Of a DNA stretch of 64,000 nt, positions 54,187 to 63,225 are shown one piece after another. Position 1 is the first letter of the stretch. Every line of letters starts with the position of its first letter. Below the pieces are notes generated by a model. That model saw only the letters and a list, made by a program, of their open reading frames with translations, searched no databases and had not been told where the DNA came from. The stretch comes from Spirochaetia bacterium. GTDB lineage: Bacteria > Spirochaetota > Leptospiria > Leptospirales > Leptonemataceae. The DNA lies in assembly GCA_009885105.1 (NCBI GenBank), contig VFLI01000003.1, forward strand, positions 1 to 64,000, written 5' to 3'. Position numbers and translations under genes: made by a program.

Positions 54187-54285
54187 AGGCGTACCGGGCA
54201 TAGTACAGTATCGGTCTTTTCAGTGTAAGGGTTTCTGCGAAAAAATTATGGTTCCCGACGAGCAGGAGGCCGGGGCGCATGTCTG

Positions 54286-54951
54286 TCAGCGCAGAATCAG
54301 AATTATCCTGGCTCTCTCCAGAGCGTTCAGCTGGGTAAAAAATCTGAACTGGGCAAGATAGAACGGGCTGAAAAGCTCTTCTGTGGGCAGCTCTTCCGGG
54401 ACTGTGGATTTTTCACATTCCTGACCCGGGGCGGTGATTTTTTTTTCGAGTGAATCGAACAGGCCCTGCCAGGATCGGGAAATAATCGTCTGTCTTTCCA
54501 GGGCCATGGTGCGGGCTGTGCGCCGTGCTTCCAGCACAGGGGCGATGTCTTTTCTAAATATCTTTAAATTATTGGCAACATAACTTTCATACTGATCCTG
54601 AATGCGGCGCCAGAGTTGGAACTGGCGGTCCTGCTCGATCCGGGCGCTGTCGAGCTGGGTTTTTCTATCGGAAGAATTTTTACTGCAGATTGCACTGGCA
54701 AACAAACGCCGTCTGCCGGTCAGGAGTTGGCGGCTTTTTTCCTCCAGACGACCGGCCATGGCCAGAATCAGGTCCTGGTCCAGCACCGGCGCTGTAAAGT
54801 AGGGAATCATTGTATTTTCTGTCGTCGGTGATAGTTCCGGGGGGATTGGAAGAAGAAAGAATGCGCTGGTTTCCGGAATAAATTCAGGAACAGGATTCGC
54901 TGAAAGGGGAAGCGCGCAAATAAGAATAATTATAGAAATTTTAGCAGTCAT
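54286..54951 (-). CDS. Exported protein of unknown function
   Basis: A 221-residue protein with signal peptide AKISIIILICALPLSA. The mature part is mostly helical and charged (SARIEQDRQFQLWRRIQDQ, NNLKIFRKDIAPVLEARRTA), like a periplasmic coiled coil. It lies 85 to 100 bases upstream of the LamG gene on the same strand, and its start diverges from the TolC gene. I recognise no family. Confidence 0.6.
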   Translation of the reverse strand: MTAKISIIILICALPLSANPVPEFIPETSAFFLLPIPPELSPTTENTMIPYFTAPVLDQDLILAMAGRLEEKSRQLLTGRRRLFASAICSKNSSDRKTQLDSARIEQDRQFQLWRRIQDQYESYVANNLKIFRKDIAPVLEARRTARTMALERQTIISRSWQGLFDSLEKKITAPGQECEKSTVPEELPTEELFSPFYLAQFRFFTQLNALERARIILILR

Positions 54952-55037
54952 TTAATAAAACACAGCGCCATTTTTTTCTTCAATTTGCTCAAAAGGATAT
55001 AGCCACATTTACCCGTTGTTCGGTTTCTGGTAATTTT

Positions 55038-56639
55038 ATGAAGTCCATGAAGTTCTGTCTTCTATTCTTCACAACTGTTTTTTTTCTGATCGCGGCGGGA
55101 GCTCTGGCGGCGCAGAATTCTCAGCAGCCGGCGCCCAATGTCCAGGTTCAGCCGGCCGGCCAGATTCAGGTCGATTCAGAAGGAAAACCTGTGCCACTGT
55201 CTATTGAAGAGACCATACGCACAGTTCTGTCGAACAACAATTCCGTTCGGTTGCAGCAACTGGAAATTCTAAAGTCTGACACAGAGCTCCTTAAAAATGA
55301 GACGCAGTACACTCCGGTTGTCGCATTTTCCTATCAGGGACAGGAAACCAGGAACAAGGTTCAGCCTTCGACCCTTTTTTCAGGAACGCAGATCAACAAT
55401 GATATTTATACCGCAACCCTTTCCAAACTTTTCAGCACGGGAACCTATTTTCAGGCTCTGGTGTCGGATACCCGGTTTGACAGCAACGCCGGTGAAACTA
55501 CCGCATCCAGAGGGACTCTTGCCGCAAGTCTGGCGCAGCCTCCCCTGCACACGGGCGCTCTGACACTGGTGCTGCGACAGGAACTCATGCGAAATGCGTT
55601 CGGGTACAGTCTTCGTCGTCTGAATGAGATTGCGAGAAACCGGGCCGTCATACAGAGGCAGGATTTGATCTATCAGCTGGGTCAGCTTGTTGTGAAGACA
55701 ATGATCGACTACTGGACGCTGGCCATCGCTGAAGAATCGGTGAAAACCACGGAAATGCTTCTGGCAAATGTTCGCAATATTCAAGGAATCACAATCGCCA
55801 AGCGAAACATCGGTCTGGCAGAGGCCTTTGAAGTCAATCAGTGGACGGCTCTGGCCATGCAGTCTGAAAATCAGCTGAGTTCGACCATGCTGGAAAGAAA
55901 TACAAAACGACGCGATTTATTGCGGGTTATGAATCTGGATCCACAAACGCAGATCACGGGTGTCACGGAGTTGATTGAGCTGCTGCCCACGGACATCAAT
56001 CCAGAAAAAGATCTGGCAGAGGCCTATATGACCCGGCCGGATTTAAAGAATATCAAACTGCAGATACAGAACGCGCAGATGGCGGAGGAGCTTGCCGACA
56101 ACGCGCTTCTTCCTTCCGTTGTGCTGCAGGGCCGCTATGCCAGCCGCGACCAGGGTCGTCATGCCAATACGGCATTCAACGAGGTTCCCAACGGCCTCTA
56201 TCCTGAAAGCGGAGTGGAATTCAAAGTGGAATACCCTCTCTGGGATGAGGGCGCCCGCGTCGACGCCAGAAATGCGAGAATCACACGCAAGCAGCTGGCC
56301 ATTCAGGAAGAACAGCTTCGCCGTCAGATCAGCGATGAAATACACGATTCGTATGACAGAATTCAGGCCGGATTCAACTCGCTTCAGAAAGCCCGCGAGG
56401 CCGTTGCGCAGTCAGAAGCGTACTATACAGGACTTCTGTTTCGCTACAGACAGGGACGGTTTACGGCAGTGGCGGTGAAGACAGCGCTGGATGCCCTGGT
56501 GCAGTCCCGGCTCGCTCTTATTCAATCAAAGATAAATTACAATATTTCAATTGTGCGATACGATCTTGTTCGCAATAAAATATTTGAAAAGTACAACATC
56601 GATGTGAATCTGGTCGTCGATCGTCTTCGCGCTCAGTGA
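55038..56639 (+). CDS. TolC-family outer membrane efflux protein
   Basis: A 533-residue exported protein, signal MKFCLLFFTTVFFLIAAGAL. It has the two-repeat TolC/OEP pattern: long helical stretches with SIEETIRTVLSNNNSVRLQQ, then later KNIKLQIQNAQMAEELADNA and LQKAREAVAQSEAYYTGLLF. Three of these form an outer-membrane channel for efflux or type I secretion. No inner-membrane pump or adaptor gene lies beside it. Its end overlaps the converging GT2 gene by seven bases. Confidence 0.9.
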   Translation: MKSMKFCLLFFTTVFFLIAAGALAAQNSQQPAPNVQVQPAGQIQVDSEGKPVPLSIEETIRTVLSNNNSVRLQQLEILKSDTELLKNETQYTPVVAFSYQGQETRNKVQPSTLFSGTQINNDIYTATLSKLFSTGTYFQALVSDTRFDSNAGETTASRGTLAASLAQPPLHTGALTLVLRQELMRNAFGYSLRRLNEIARNRAVIQRQDLIYQLGQLVVKTMIDYWTLAIAEESVKTTEMLLANVRNIQGITIAKRNIGLAEAFEVNQWTALAMQSENQLSSTMLERNTKRRDLLRVMNLDPQTQITGVTELIELLPTDINPEKDLAEAYMTRPDLKNIKLQIQNAQMAEELADNALLPSVVLQGRYASRDQGRHANTAFNEVPNGLYPESGVEFKVEYPLWDEGARVDARNARITRKQLAIQEEQLRRQISDEIHDSYDRIQAGFNSLQKAREAVAQSEAYYTGLLFRYRQGRFTAVAVKTALDALVQSRLALIQSKINYNISIVRYDLVRNKIFEKYNIDVNLVVDRLRAQ

Positions 56640-57541
56640 AATACAGTTGCAATTTCGTTCCGCAGTTCCTCCAGTGCAGCGAAGTCAACGCCCCGTTTTG
56701 CGGCGCCTGTCATTAGAATCTGCAGTTTTTCCATACAGACGATTTTCGCCCGTTCGCGTTCTTCCTCTTTCATCCGGGAGCTTTTTACAGTTTTAAGTAT
56801 GGCCCGGATTCTTTCCCGGTCCAGACTGTGGCGTGCGCTCAGCTGCGGCCAGTCCCCGGAACGTTTTATTGTAAGATCCAGCGGCACGAGCCCGATTGGT
56901 CGTGTTGAAAGATAGCGCAGGTTGAATTCAAAATCTTCGCAGACAAAAAAGTCCGGATCGTACCCGTCCATTTCCTGAAATACCTGCCGGCTGATCAGCA
57001 GAGAAGAGGGTGAAATCAAGCAGTGACTCAGAGAATCTTTAAAAAATCGCCCGCAGAGCGGCTGCAGATGAGCCGGCTGTGTTAATAATTTTCCGTTTTT
57101 AATCCAGGTTTCCCGTGTGCATACGGCCTGCAGATGGGGTCTTTTCCTCAGATACTCAAATTGGAATTCCAGCTTTTCTCTGTTCCACAAATCATCGGAA
57201 TCCAGAAAAGCCAGGTAAGAGGAATGACTTGCGGCGGCGCCTGCATTTCGTGCCGGGCCCGGTCCCAGACCGGAAGTATGAATTATCTTATACTCGATTC
57301 GTCCGGATCGAACCGCCTCCGAACTGTCCCCAAATTTGACCGCTGACAATTCATCTGGATTCCCAATTTTCTCGAGACTGTCTATAACAACAACGATTTC
57401 GGCCGGAATTCCTGTTCCGGCGGTAATGGAGTGGAGCGCCTCTGAAAGCATCGCCGGTCTCCCGCTCACAGGGAGAATTGCGGCAACGGGCAATGTTTGG
57501 ATTGACCCCGGCGGTGACCTTTTTACTTTGCTTCCGTGCAT
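56633..57541 (-). CDS. Family 2 glycosyltransferase
   Basis: A 302-residue GT-A enzyme: LPVAAILPVSGRPAMLSEAL at the N-terminus, GPGPARNAGAAASHSSYLAF and the acidic FLDSDDLW that binds metal-nucleotide sugar. It adds a sugar to a polymer or lipid, probably for the cell surface. Its ATG at 57541 overlaps the start of the divergent UbiA-like gene at 57536, so at least one start or the promoter arrangement is unusual. Substrate unknown. Confidence 0.88.
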   Translation of the reverse strand: MHGSKVKRSPPGSIQTLPVAAILPVSGRPAMLSEALHSITAGTGIPAEIVVVIDSLEKIGNPDELSAVKFGDSSEAVRSGRIEYKIIHTSGLGPGPARNAGAAASHSSYLAFLDSDDLWNREKLEFQFEYLRKRPHLQAVCTRETWIKNGKLLTQPAHLQPLCGRFFKDSLSHCLISPSSLLISRQVFQEMDGYDPDFFVCEDFEFNLRYLSTRPIGLVPLDLTIKRSGDWPQLSARHSLDRERIRAILKTVKSSRMKEEERERAKIVCMEKLQILMTGAAKRGVDFAALEELRNEIATVFH

Positions 57542-58438
57542 TCTATAAAAAGCATATTCAAATTGCTCAGGGTCTATCAGTGGACCAAGTCGGGATTCAT
57601 CTTTCTTCCGTTCGTTTTTTCGGATTATCTTCTATATATAAAGAATTCTCCCCTGGATCCTGAATCGCTTGCAATTGTTATGCGTCTTCTGTCAGCTTTT
57701 TTTGGTTTTTCATTTCTGGCAAGTTCTGTCTATGTGATGAATGACTGGAAGGACCGCGAACAGGACAGACTGGATCCAAGAAAAATGCGGCGTCCCCTGG
57801 CCTCGGGCGACGTGAGCCCGGTAACCGGCTTTCTGGTTTTTCTGGCACTGCTCTCGGGGGCTCTCGTGCTGGGATTCTTCCTTTCGAAATGGCTTCTTGT
57901 GATATTTCTGATTTATTTCGGTATGAATGTTTTTTATTCTCTTCTCGGCAAACGCATCATACTTGTGGATGTGTTTATTATTTCAATAGGATTTGTGCTT
58001 CGAGTGCTTGCCGGGGCCGTAGCGCTCAATATTGAAGCCAGTCCCTGGCTTCTGAGCTGCACGTTTTTTATCGCCCTGTTCCTGGGATTTTTTAAACGAT
58101 TCTATGAAATAAAGGTCGGGCCGGCGGAGATACTGGTGGGCGGAATTTACAACGCGGATACTCTCAAACAGTTTATCAATATCACCGCGGCTCTTTCAAT
58201 AATGAATTACACGATCTACAGCCTGCAGGGCCGGCATGCAAACGCCCATCTTGTCTGGACAGTGCCGTTTGTTGTTCTGGGAATATTCCGGTACTACATG
58301 CTTCTGCAGAATCCGGAATCTCTTCGCGAAGGCAATCCGTCGGATATACTTCTGGCTGATAAATTTCTGATTCTGATAATCCTGCTCTGGGTTCTTCTGT
58401 GCGCGGCGCTCATACTCTGGGTGCAGAAAGCCGGCTGA
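57536..58438 (+). CDS. UbiA-family prenyltransferase, DPPR-synthase-like
   Basis: A 300-residue protein with about eight hydrophobic segments. The first Asp-rich motif is YVMNDWKDREQDRLDPRKMR followed by RPLASGDVSP, the form seen in decaprenyl-phosphate phosphoribosyltransferases and related UbiA enzymes; the opening LLRVYQWTKSGFIFLPF also fits that branch. It could make a polyprenyl-phosphoryl pentose or a quinone precursor. Start GTG 57536 overlaps the GT2 start codon; no ribosome binding site. The adjacent GT2 suggests a polyprenyl-linked sugar pathway, which is inference. Confidence 0.82.
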   Translation: MHSIKSIFKLLRVYQWTKSGFIFLPFVFSDYLLYIKNSPLDPESLAIVMRLLSAFFGFSFLASSVYVMNDWKDREQDRLDPRKMRRPLASGDVSPVTGFLVFLALLSGALVLGFFLSKWLLVIFLIYFGMNVFYSLLGKRIILVDVFIISIGFVLRVLAGAVALNIEASPWLLSCTFFIALFLGFFKRFYEIKVGPAEILVGGIYNADTLKQFINITAALSIMNYTIYSLQGRHANAHLVWTVPFVVLGIFRYYMLLQNPESLREGNPSDILLADKFLILIILLWVLLCAALILWVQKAG

Positions 58439-58444
58439 ACGCCT

Positions 58445-59290
58445 TTATATTTTTGCAGCAAACACTTTAATACTGGAAATCCGGCCGGACAGCATTGCTC
58501 CGCCGAGATAAACCAGGGGCGTCATATATATCCGGTGAATTGCGGATATCTTGCCTGTTGGTCCGGCGCCCAGGGAGTGTCCGGCCTCTACGGCCAGCAT
58601 TCTGCGAAAACGCGGCCCGGTGAAAACAGTGCGCTCTTTTATTTCAATCTGCGTCAGCCCGGACCTCTGTAAAATTTGGAGGTAATTGGTTTCATCAAGC
58701 AGCGTATTCACCGATTTATTGAAAATCGCCGCGGTTCGTCTGAGCCAGGAGGGAACTCCGGATACCACCGTATCGGAAATCACCATCTTCCCTCCGGGCC
58801 TGAGCACACGAAGAATCTCTGCGAACACTTTTTGTTTTTCCGGAGAAAGGTTTATGACACAGTTGGAAATGACCCAGTCCACGCTTTCGCTCTCAATCGG
58901 CAGCTCCTCAATGAGTCCGCGGCGGACTTCCACATTCGCGAGGCCGGCTTTCTGTATGCTGGCGCGGGCCAGCGTGATCATACCTTCCGTCATATCCACG
59001 CCAATCACTTTTCCCGATGATCCCGTTCTACGCGCGGCCAGCAGCAAATCCAGACCGGCTCCAGAACCCAGGTCCACGACCGTGTCACCCGGCTGGATGT
59101 TTGTATACAGAAGAGGATTTCCGCAGCCGTCGGAACACTGCACGGCTGTCAGCGGCATATCTGACAGTTCATCCTGAGAATACCGTTCCTCAGCCGGGAT
59201 AGCGCTCTGTCTTCCCTCATGGTGCGAAAAATGACGGACCACATCATTGCGAATCGAGTCCGGGGTTGTCGTTGAATTCAGTGTATCCAT
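58445..59290 (-). CDS. ArsM-like SAM methyltransferase
   Basis: A 281-residue methyltransferase. SAM-binding DLGSGAGLDLLLAA, then VIGVDMTEGMI and the ArsM-like CVINLSPEKQKVF are present. Cysteines at 52, 56 (CSDGCGNP) and 144 (SNCVINL) match the first arsenite ligands, but the later cysteine usual in ArsM is missing (FNKSVNTLLDETNYL). So it could methylate arsenite weakly or act on another thiophilic or small-molecule substrate. No ars operon is nearby. It converges on the UbiA gene. Confidence 0.8.
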   Translation of the reverse strand: MDTLNSTTTPDSIRNDVVRHFSHHEGRQSAIPAEERYSQDELSDMPLTAVQCSDGCGNPLLYTNIQPGDTVVDLGSGAGLDLLLAARRTGSSGKVIGVDMTEGMITLARASIQKAGLANVEVRRGLIEELPIESESVDWVISNCVINLSPEKQKVFAEILRVLRPGGKMVISDTVVSGVPSWLRRTAAIFNKSVNTLLDETNYLQILQRSGLTQIEIKERTVFTGPRFRRMLAVEAGHSLGAGPTGKISAIHRIYMTPLVYLGGAMLSGRISSIKVFAAKI

Positions 59291-59413
59291 TCAATATCCT
59301 TTCAGGCCGCCAGCAGTTAACTTCAGTCGTAAATGATAGATACAGTCAATAGAAAAACTCTCGACAGAGCCGGCCTCATTATTCTATAATATCGAAAATA
59401 TCGAATATCCTGC

Positions 59414-60769
59414 ATGGAGCGGTATTGCGCTGTCATAGAAATCATGAAAAAAAATCCTGTACGAGATGCGCTGGCAGAGTTGATGGGCAGGCATTTGCTG
59501 CAACACTTGCAGGCAGAACTTCAGAAGCCGGCTGAGGTTACTGATTACAATACGGCAGAGGGAGCTCCGTTCAAAACAGTGACCTCAGAGCTCCTGGATA
59601 AATTGTCCCGGCTCCTGCCCGGCATCGCGGATGCGGATTCTCCTGCGGAAAATATTTTTAAAAAATGGTGGGATATCTCGCGGCGCGATTCGGGCCGGTC
59701 ACAGCCTGCGTATGAGAAAACAACATTCAATACAATCAACCAGGCCGCGCTTTTTAAAATCGCCGATCTCAAAGATCCCTCTCAGGCCAGGCGGACCGCT
59801 TTCGCTGCCAGGATTTACCGCCATCTGGATGCTCTGGCGAATCGCGGAAGAGGCATCGAGTACGGTCCCGTAATGAGCATGGAAATTTTACTTCTGCAGC
59901 TCTGGCTTGAAGCCGCGGAGCGGGAGGGTCTGCGTCCGGCCGATGTCCTGCCCCTGCTGACGGATCAGATGAATTTCAATCTGACAAGCGTTTACGGAGT
60001 TCTGGATGATCTCCTGCGTCGTTCTTATGAACGGACGGACCAGATTCTGCAATCTGTGCTGCCGGTCAGAATAGTTGAGGAACTCAAAAAAACAGGACAG
60101 GTCGAACCGCGAAAAATCGACAGCGCATCCATTATGTTCTGCGATATAGTTGGATTCACAAAAATAGCGGAAACGCTGGCTCCGGATGAGCTCATATCAG
60201 AGCTCAATCTCTGTTTCTTGCATTTCGAACATGCCATGCTTCCGGGTCATATGGAAAAGATAAAAACCATCGGCGATTCTTTTATGTGCGCGGGCGGGAT
60301 ATCAGAAACAGACCGGCTGCATGCTGTCGATGCGGTGATCTGCGCTCTGCGGATTCAGGAATTTATGAGAAAACATAAAAAGAGCCGGGAAAGAAAAGGC
60401 CTCCACGCCTGGCAGCTTAGAATTGGAATTCATACAGGTCCTGTCGTCGCGGGTATTCTCGGAAAAGAGAGATTCAACTATGATATCTGGGGCGATTCGG
60501 TTAATATCGCAAGCCGGATCGAAGCGGCCGGTGAGGCAGAAATGGTGAATATTTCGGCCGAAACCGCTCTCCTTGTAAAGGACTTTTTTGATCTGGAATC
60601 CCGGGGAAAAATTCCGGTAAAGAATAAAGCCGACACGGAAATGTTTTTTGTGCTGGGAATCCGCTCCGAGCTTTCCGTTGGTGGAACCGGAAAAGTGCCC
60701 TCGGCCGAATTTCGAAAAAAGTATTCTCAGTATATTAAAAAATGGAAAACCAGGCCGGCCCCTGCTTGA
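59414..60769 (+). CDS. Soluble class III adenylate cyclase
   Basis: A 451-residue protein without membrane segments. The first about 210 residues are helical and unassigned; the C-terminal cyclase has FCDIVGFTKIAETLAPDEL, EKIKTIGDSFMCAGG and YDIWGDSVNIASRIEAAGE, so metal-, adenine- and transition-state residues are all kept. It is close to the cyclase of 14369-15964 in its catalytic domain. ATG 59414 or ATG 59444 could start it; neither has a good ribosome binding site. The fmdB-lpx chain follows. Confidence 0.88.
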   Translation: MERYCAVIEIMKKNPVRDALAELMGRHLLQHLQAELQKPAEVTDYNTAEGAPFKTVTSELLDKLSRLLPGIADADSPAENIFKKWWDISRRDSGRSQPAYEKTTFNTINQAALFKIADLKDPSQARRTAFAARIYRHLDALANRGRGIEYGPVMSMEILLLQLWLEAAEREGLRPADVLPLLTDQMNFNLTSVYGVLDDLLRRSYERTDQILQSVLPVRIVEELKKTGQVEPRKIDSASIMFCDIVGFTKIAETLAPDELISELNLCFLHFEHAMLPGHMEKIKTIGDSFMCAGGISETDRLHAVDAVICALRIQEFMRKHKKSRERKGLHAWQLRIGIHTGPVVAGILGKERFNYDIWGDSVNIASRIEAAGEAEMVNISAETALLVKDFFDLESRGKIPVKNKADTEMFFVLGIRSELSVGGTGKVPSAEFRKKYSQYIKKWKTRPAPA

Positions 60770-60812
60770 ATTTACACTTGACGACCGGAGTATTTCTCAA
60801 TATTTTGCCAAT

Positions 60813-61184
60813 ATGCCGACCTACAGTTACGTGTGCCACGATTGCGACCATACTTATGACGCTCTTCAGTCGATGAGCCGGGACCCGGATACCCTCTGTC
60901 CCGAGTGCGGAGGCCGTGTGGACCGTCTGATCGGAGCCGGAGCGGGCATTCACTTCAAAGGAACTGGTTTTTATGTAACCGATTACAAATCCAAAACTTC
61001 AACAGATTCCGCCCCGAAAGTTGAGACTGCTGCGGCCGCAGCTTCGAGTTCTTCCGCCGCGGCAGCGCCGTCAACTGCTGCAGGCGCTTCATCGACCGCG
61101 CCCGCCGCTTCCTCGGCTTCATCCGGCAGTAAAGGCTCCGGAAATTCATCTGCATCGGGCGGCTCGTCCGGCTCAGGTTCTTGA
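60813..61184 (+). CDS. FmdB-type zinc ribbon protein with Ser/Ala-rich tail
   Basis: A 123-residue protein starting MPTYSYVCHDCDHTYDALQS. A zinc ribbon uses CHDC and CPECGG, as in FmdB regulators. After residue 65 comes a long low-complexity tail of Ala, Ser and Gly. Family role is unclear. Its stop TGA is overlapped by the next start (TTGA), so it is translationally coupled to lpxI. Upstream in-frame sequence lies inside the cyclase gene in another frame, so ATG 60813 is the start. Confidence 0.82.
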   Translation: MPTYSYVCHDCDHTYDALQSMSRDPDTLCPECGGRVDRLIGAGAGIHFKGTGFYVTDYKSKTSTDSAPKVETAAAAASSSSAAAAPSTAAGASSTAPAASSASSGSKGSGNSSASGGSSGSGS

Positions 61185-62053
61185 GTCCGGAAGGACGTCT
61201 CGGTATACTGGCGGGAAGAGGGGAACTTCCCTGGATTGCTGCTCGCAGAGCCCGTCTTATGGGCGAAGACGTTCATATTTTCTCCATATACGATGATGAA
61301 CCGCCCGCCGAATTTCGTGACGTGAATCACAGAATCATTCTGACAAAGCTGTATTCCTCGACAATACGGATCATGAAAAAATGGGAGATACGCCGGCTGA
61401 TTCTTCTGGGCAAGGCAACCCGAGATATTCTCTACGATCATCCGCGTTTCGATCTCCGGTCGATTATTTTGCTCGCCCGTATGGCCAGCCAGAGCGATTA
61501 TTCCCTTTTTGACACCGTTTCACGAGAATTTGAGAAGAAAGGAATCCATATAATAGAACAGAATAAATATCTGAAAGAACTGTTTCTGCCGTCGGGCCGG
61601 TACGGTCGCAAATGCACACTGCGTGAACTTCATGATGTGAGTTTCGGAATGTATCATGCACGGGAAATAAATCGTCTGGATATCGGTCAGACGGTGGTCG
61701 TGGGCAAAAAATCTGTGCTTGCGGTTGAAGGAGCGGAGGGCACCGACAATTGTGTGCGAAGAGGCGGGGAGCTGTTTCATAAAAAAGGCGCAATCGTCTG
61801 CAAGGTCGCCAAAATAAATCATGACATGCGTTTCGACATTCCGGCGACAGGTGCTGCCACGCTCAAAACGATGAAGGAGGCGGGATGCCGTGTTCTTGCC
61901 ATTGAATCGGCCCGTACATTTGTGCTGGATCCTCCCGGATTTATTACCGCGGCGCTCAAAGCGGGGATAACAGTTCTGGCGGTGGATCCGGAGAAAACAG
62001 ATCTGGCCTGTCTGAAAAAAATAAATGCGCGCGCCGCCAAAAAAGTCGTATGA
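61181..62053 (+). CDS. lpxI: UDP-2,3-diacylglucosamine pyrophosphatase LpxI
   Basis: A 290-residue protein of the LpxI (DUF1009) family: GRLGILAGRGELPWIAARRA at the start, DIGQTVVVGKKSVLAVEGAE and EGTDNCVRRGG in the middle, and DPEKTDLACLKKINA at the end. It cuts UDP-diacylglucosamine to lipid X, the step before LpxB. Start is TTG 61181 overlapping the fmdB stop. It takes the place of LpxH, as in many non-enteric diderms. Stop overlaps the lpxB start (ATGA). Confidence 0.93.
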   Translation: MSPEGRLGILAGRGELPWIAARRARLMGEDVHIFSIYDDEPPAEFRDVNHRIILTKLYSSTIRIMKKWEIRRLILLGKATRDILYDHPRFDLRSIILLARMASQSDYSLFDTVSREFEKKGIHIIEQNKYLKELFLPSGRYGRKCTLRELHDVSFGMYHAREINRLDIGQTVVVGKKSVLAVEGAEGTDNCVRRGGELFHKKGAIVCKVAKINHDMRFDIPATGAATLKTMKEAGCRVLAIESARTFVLDPPGFITAALKAGITVLAVDPEKTDLACLKKINARAAKKVV

Positions 62054-63222
62054 AGAAACAGAACAGCAAAAAAGTTTCCGGCGCTTCTGCTCAGTTTAAA
62101 AAATTTCCGGTGCTCATCGCGGCCGGTGAGCCTTCCGGCGATCTTCTCGGCGGAGATCTTGTCAGCGCCATGAACCGGCTGGGATTCAAATATTTTTTTG
62201 GAACCGGCGGAGAGTCTATGCGAGAGGCCGGAGTGAAAATTATTCACGATGTGAATGAAATGGCCGTGATGGGATTTGTGGAGGCGGTCAAGGCATACAG
62301 ACGTCTGAAGCGTCTTGCAAAACAGCTGACGGATATGGCCGTTGAGTCCCGGACAAAAGTTGCGATATTGATCGATTATCCGGGCTTCAATCTGGCGCTG
62401 GCGAAGATGCTGCACGGCCGCGGGATACGTGTCGTATTTCTTGTCAGTCCGCAGATATGGGCCTGGCATTACAGCCGGATAGAAAAAATCCGCGCCAGTG
62501 TCGATCTGATGCTGCCGCTTTTCGCATTTGAAGAAGAAATCTATTTAAAAGAAAATATCCAGGCTAAATGCGTGGGTCATCCGCTCGTCCAGAGAATTCC
62601 CAAAAAACTGCGTGAAGAGGCTCCCGTTCCGTTCTCCAGAAAAAAGACGATCGCGCTTCTTCCGGGCAGCCGCATGTCAGAAGTTTCGCGGCTTCTTTCT
62701 CCGATTCTGGAATCGGCGAGGCTGATCCACGAGCGCTTTCCCAATGTTCGTTTTCTTCTGGCCGGGTATCCTCCTCTGGAAGGCTTCATCAAACACAATC
62801 TGAAGCGGTATTCGGACCTGCCGATCGAGTATATCGACGGCCGGTCTCTTAGAGTTATGGAGGCCAGCGACCTTGTGATTCTCGCATCCGGCACGGCAAC
62901 TCTGGAGACGGCCTGGTTCACAAAACCGATGATCATAGTTTACAGGACGGGCTGGATCAATCTCCTGCTGGCAGCGGCGCTGATGCGCACCCGATTTGTA
63001 GGCATGGTGAATTTACTTGCTAAAAAACAGGTGGCCATCGAGCTGTTGCAGACGGAAGTCACGGGCGAAAATATATGCAGAGAAGCGGAGAAGATTCTGA
63101 CGGACGACGGATACCGTCGGGGCATTGTTGATGAACTGGAAAATGTAAAACGACAGCTGGGCCGCGGACATCCCGCTGATAAAGCGGCTCGATATATAAC
63201 GGAATTTACTGATAAAATATAG
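62050..63222 (+). CDS. lpxB: Lipid-A-disaccharide synthase
   Basis: A 390-residue GT-B enzyme. Diagnostic stretches are VLIAAGEPSGDLLGGDLVSA, FGTGGESMREAGVK, MGFVEAVKAYRRLKRLAKQL, and later LASGTATLETAWFTKPMII. It joins lipid X and UDP-diacylglucosamine into the lipid A disaccharide. It is directly coupled to lpxI by a four-base overlap, putting consecutive lipid A steps in one transcript. The carbamoyltransferase gene follows after three bases. Confidence 0.96.
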   Translation: MKKQNSKKVSGASAQFKKFPVLIAAGEPSGDLLGGDLVSAMNRLGFKYFFGTGGESMREAGVKIIHDVNEMAVMGFVEAVKAYRRLKRLAKQLTDMAVESRTKVAILIDYPGFNLALAKMLHGRGIRVVFLVSPQIWAWHYSRIEKIRASVDLMLPLFAFEEEIYLKENIQAKCVGHPLVQRIPKKLREEAPVPFSRKKTIALLPGSRMSEVSRLLSPILESARLIHERFPNVRFLLAGYPPLEGFIKHNLKRYSDLPIEYIDGRSLRVMEASDLVILASGTATLETAWFTKPMIIVYRTGWINLLLAAALMRTRFVGMVNLLAKKQVAIELLQTEVTGENICREAEKILTDDGYRRGIVDELENVKRQLGRGHPADKAARYITEFTDKI

Positions 63223-63225
63223 AAA

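Noticed and set aside
60983-61441. Long acidic minus-strand frame opposite the fmdB tail and lpxI
   Set aside because: It is the shadow of the low-complexity Ser/Ala tail and of lpxI; no start signal.
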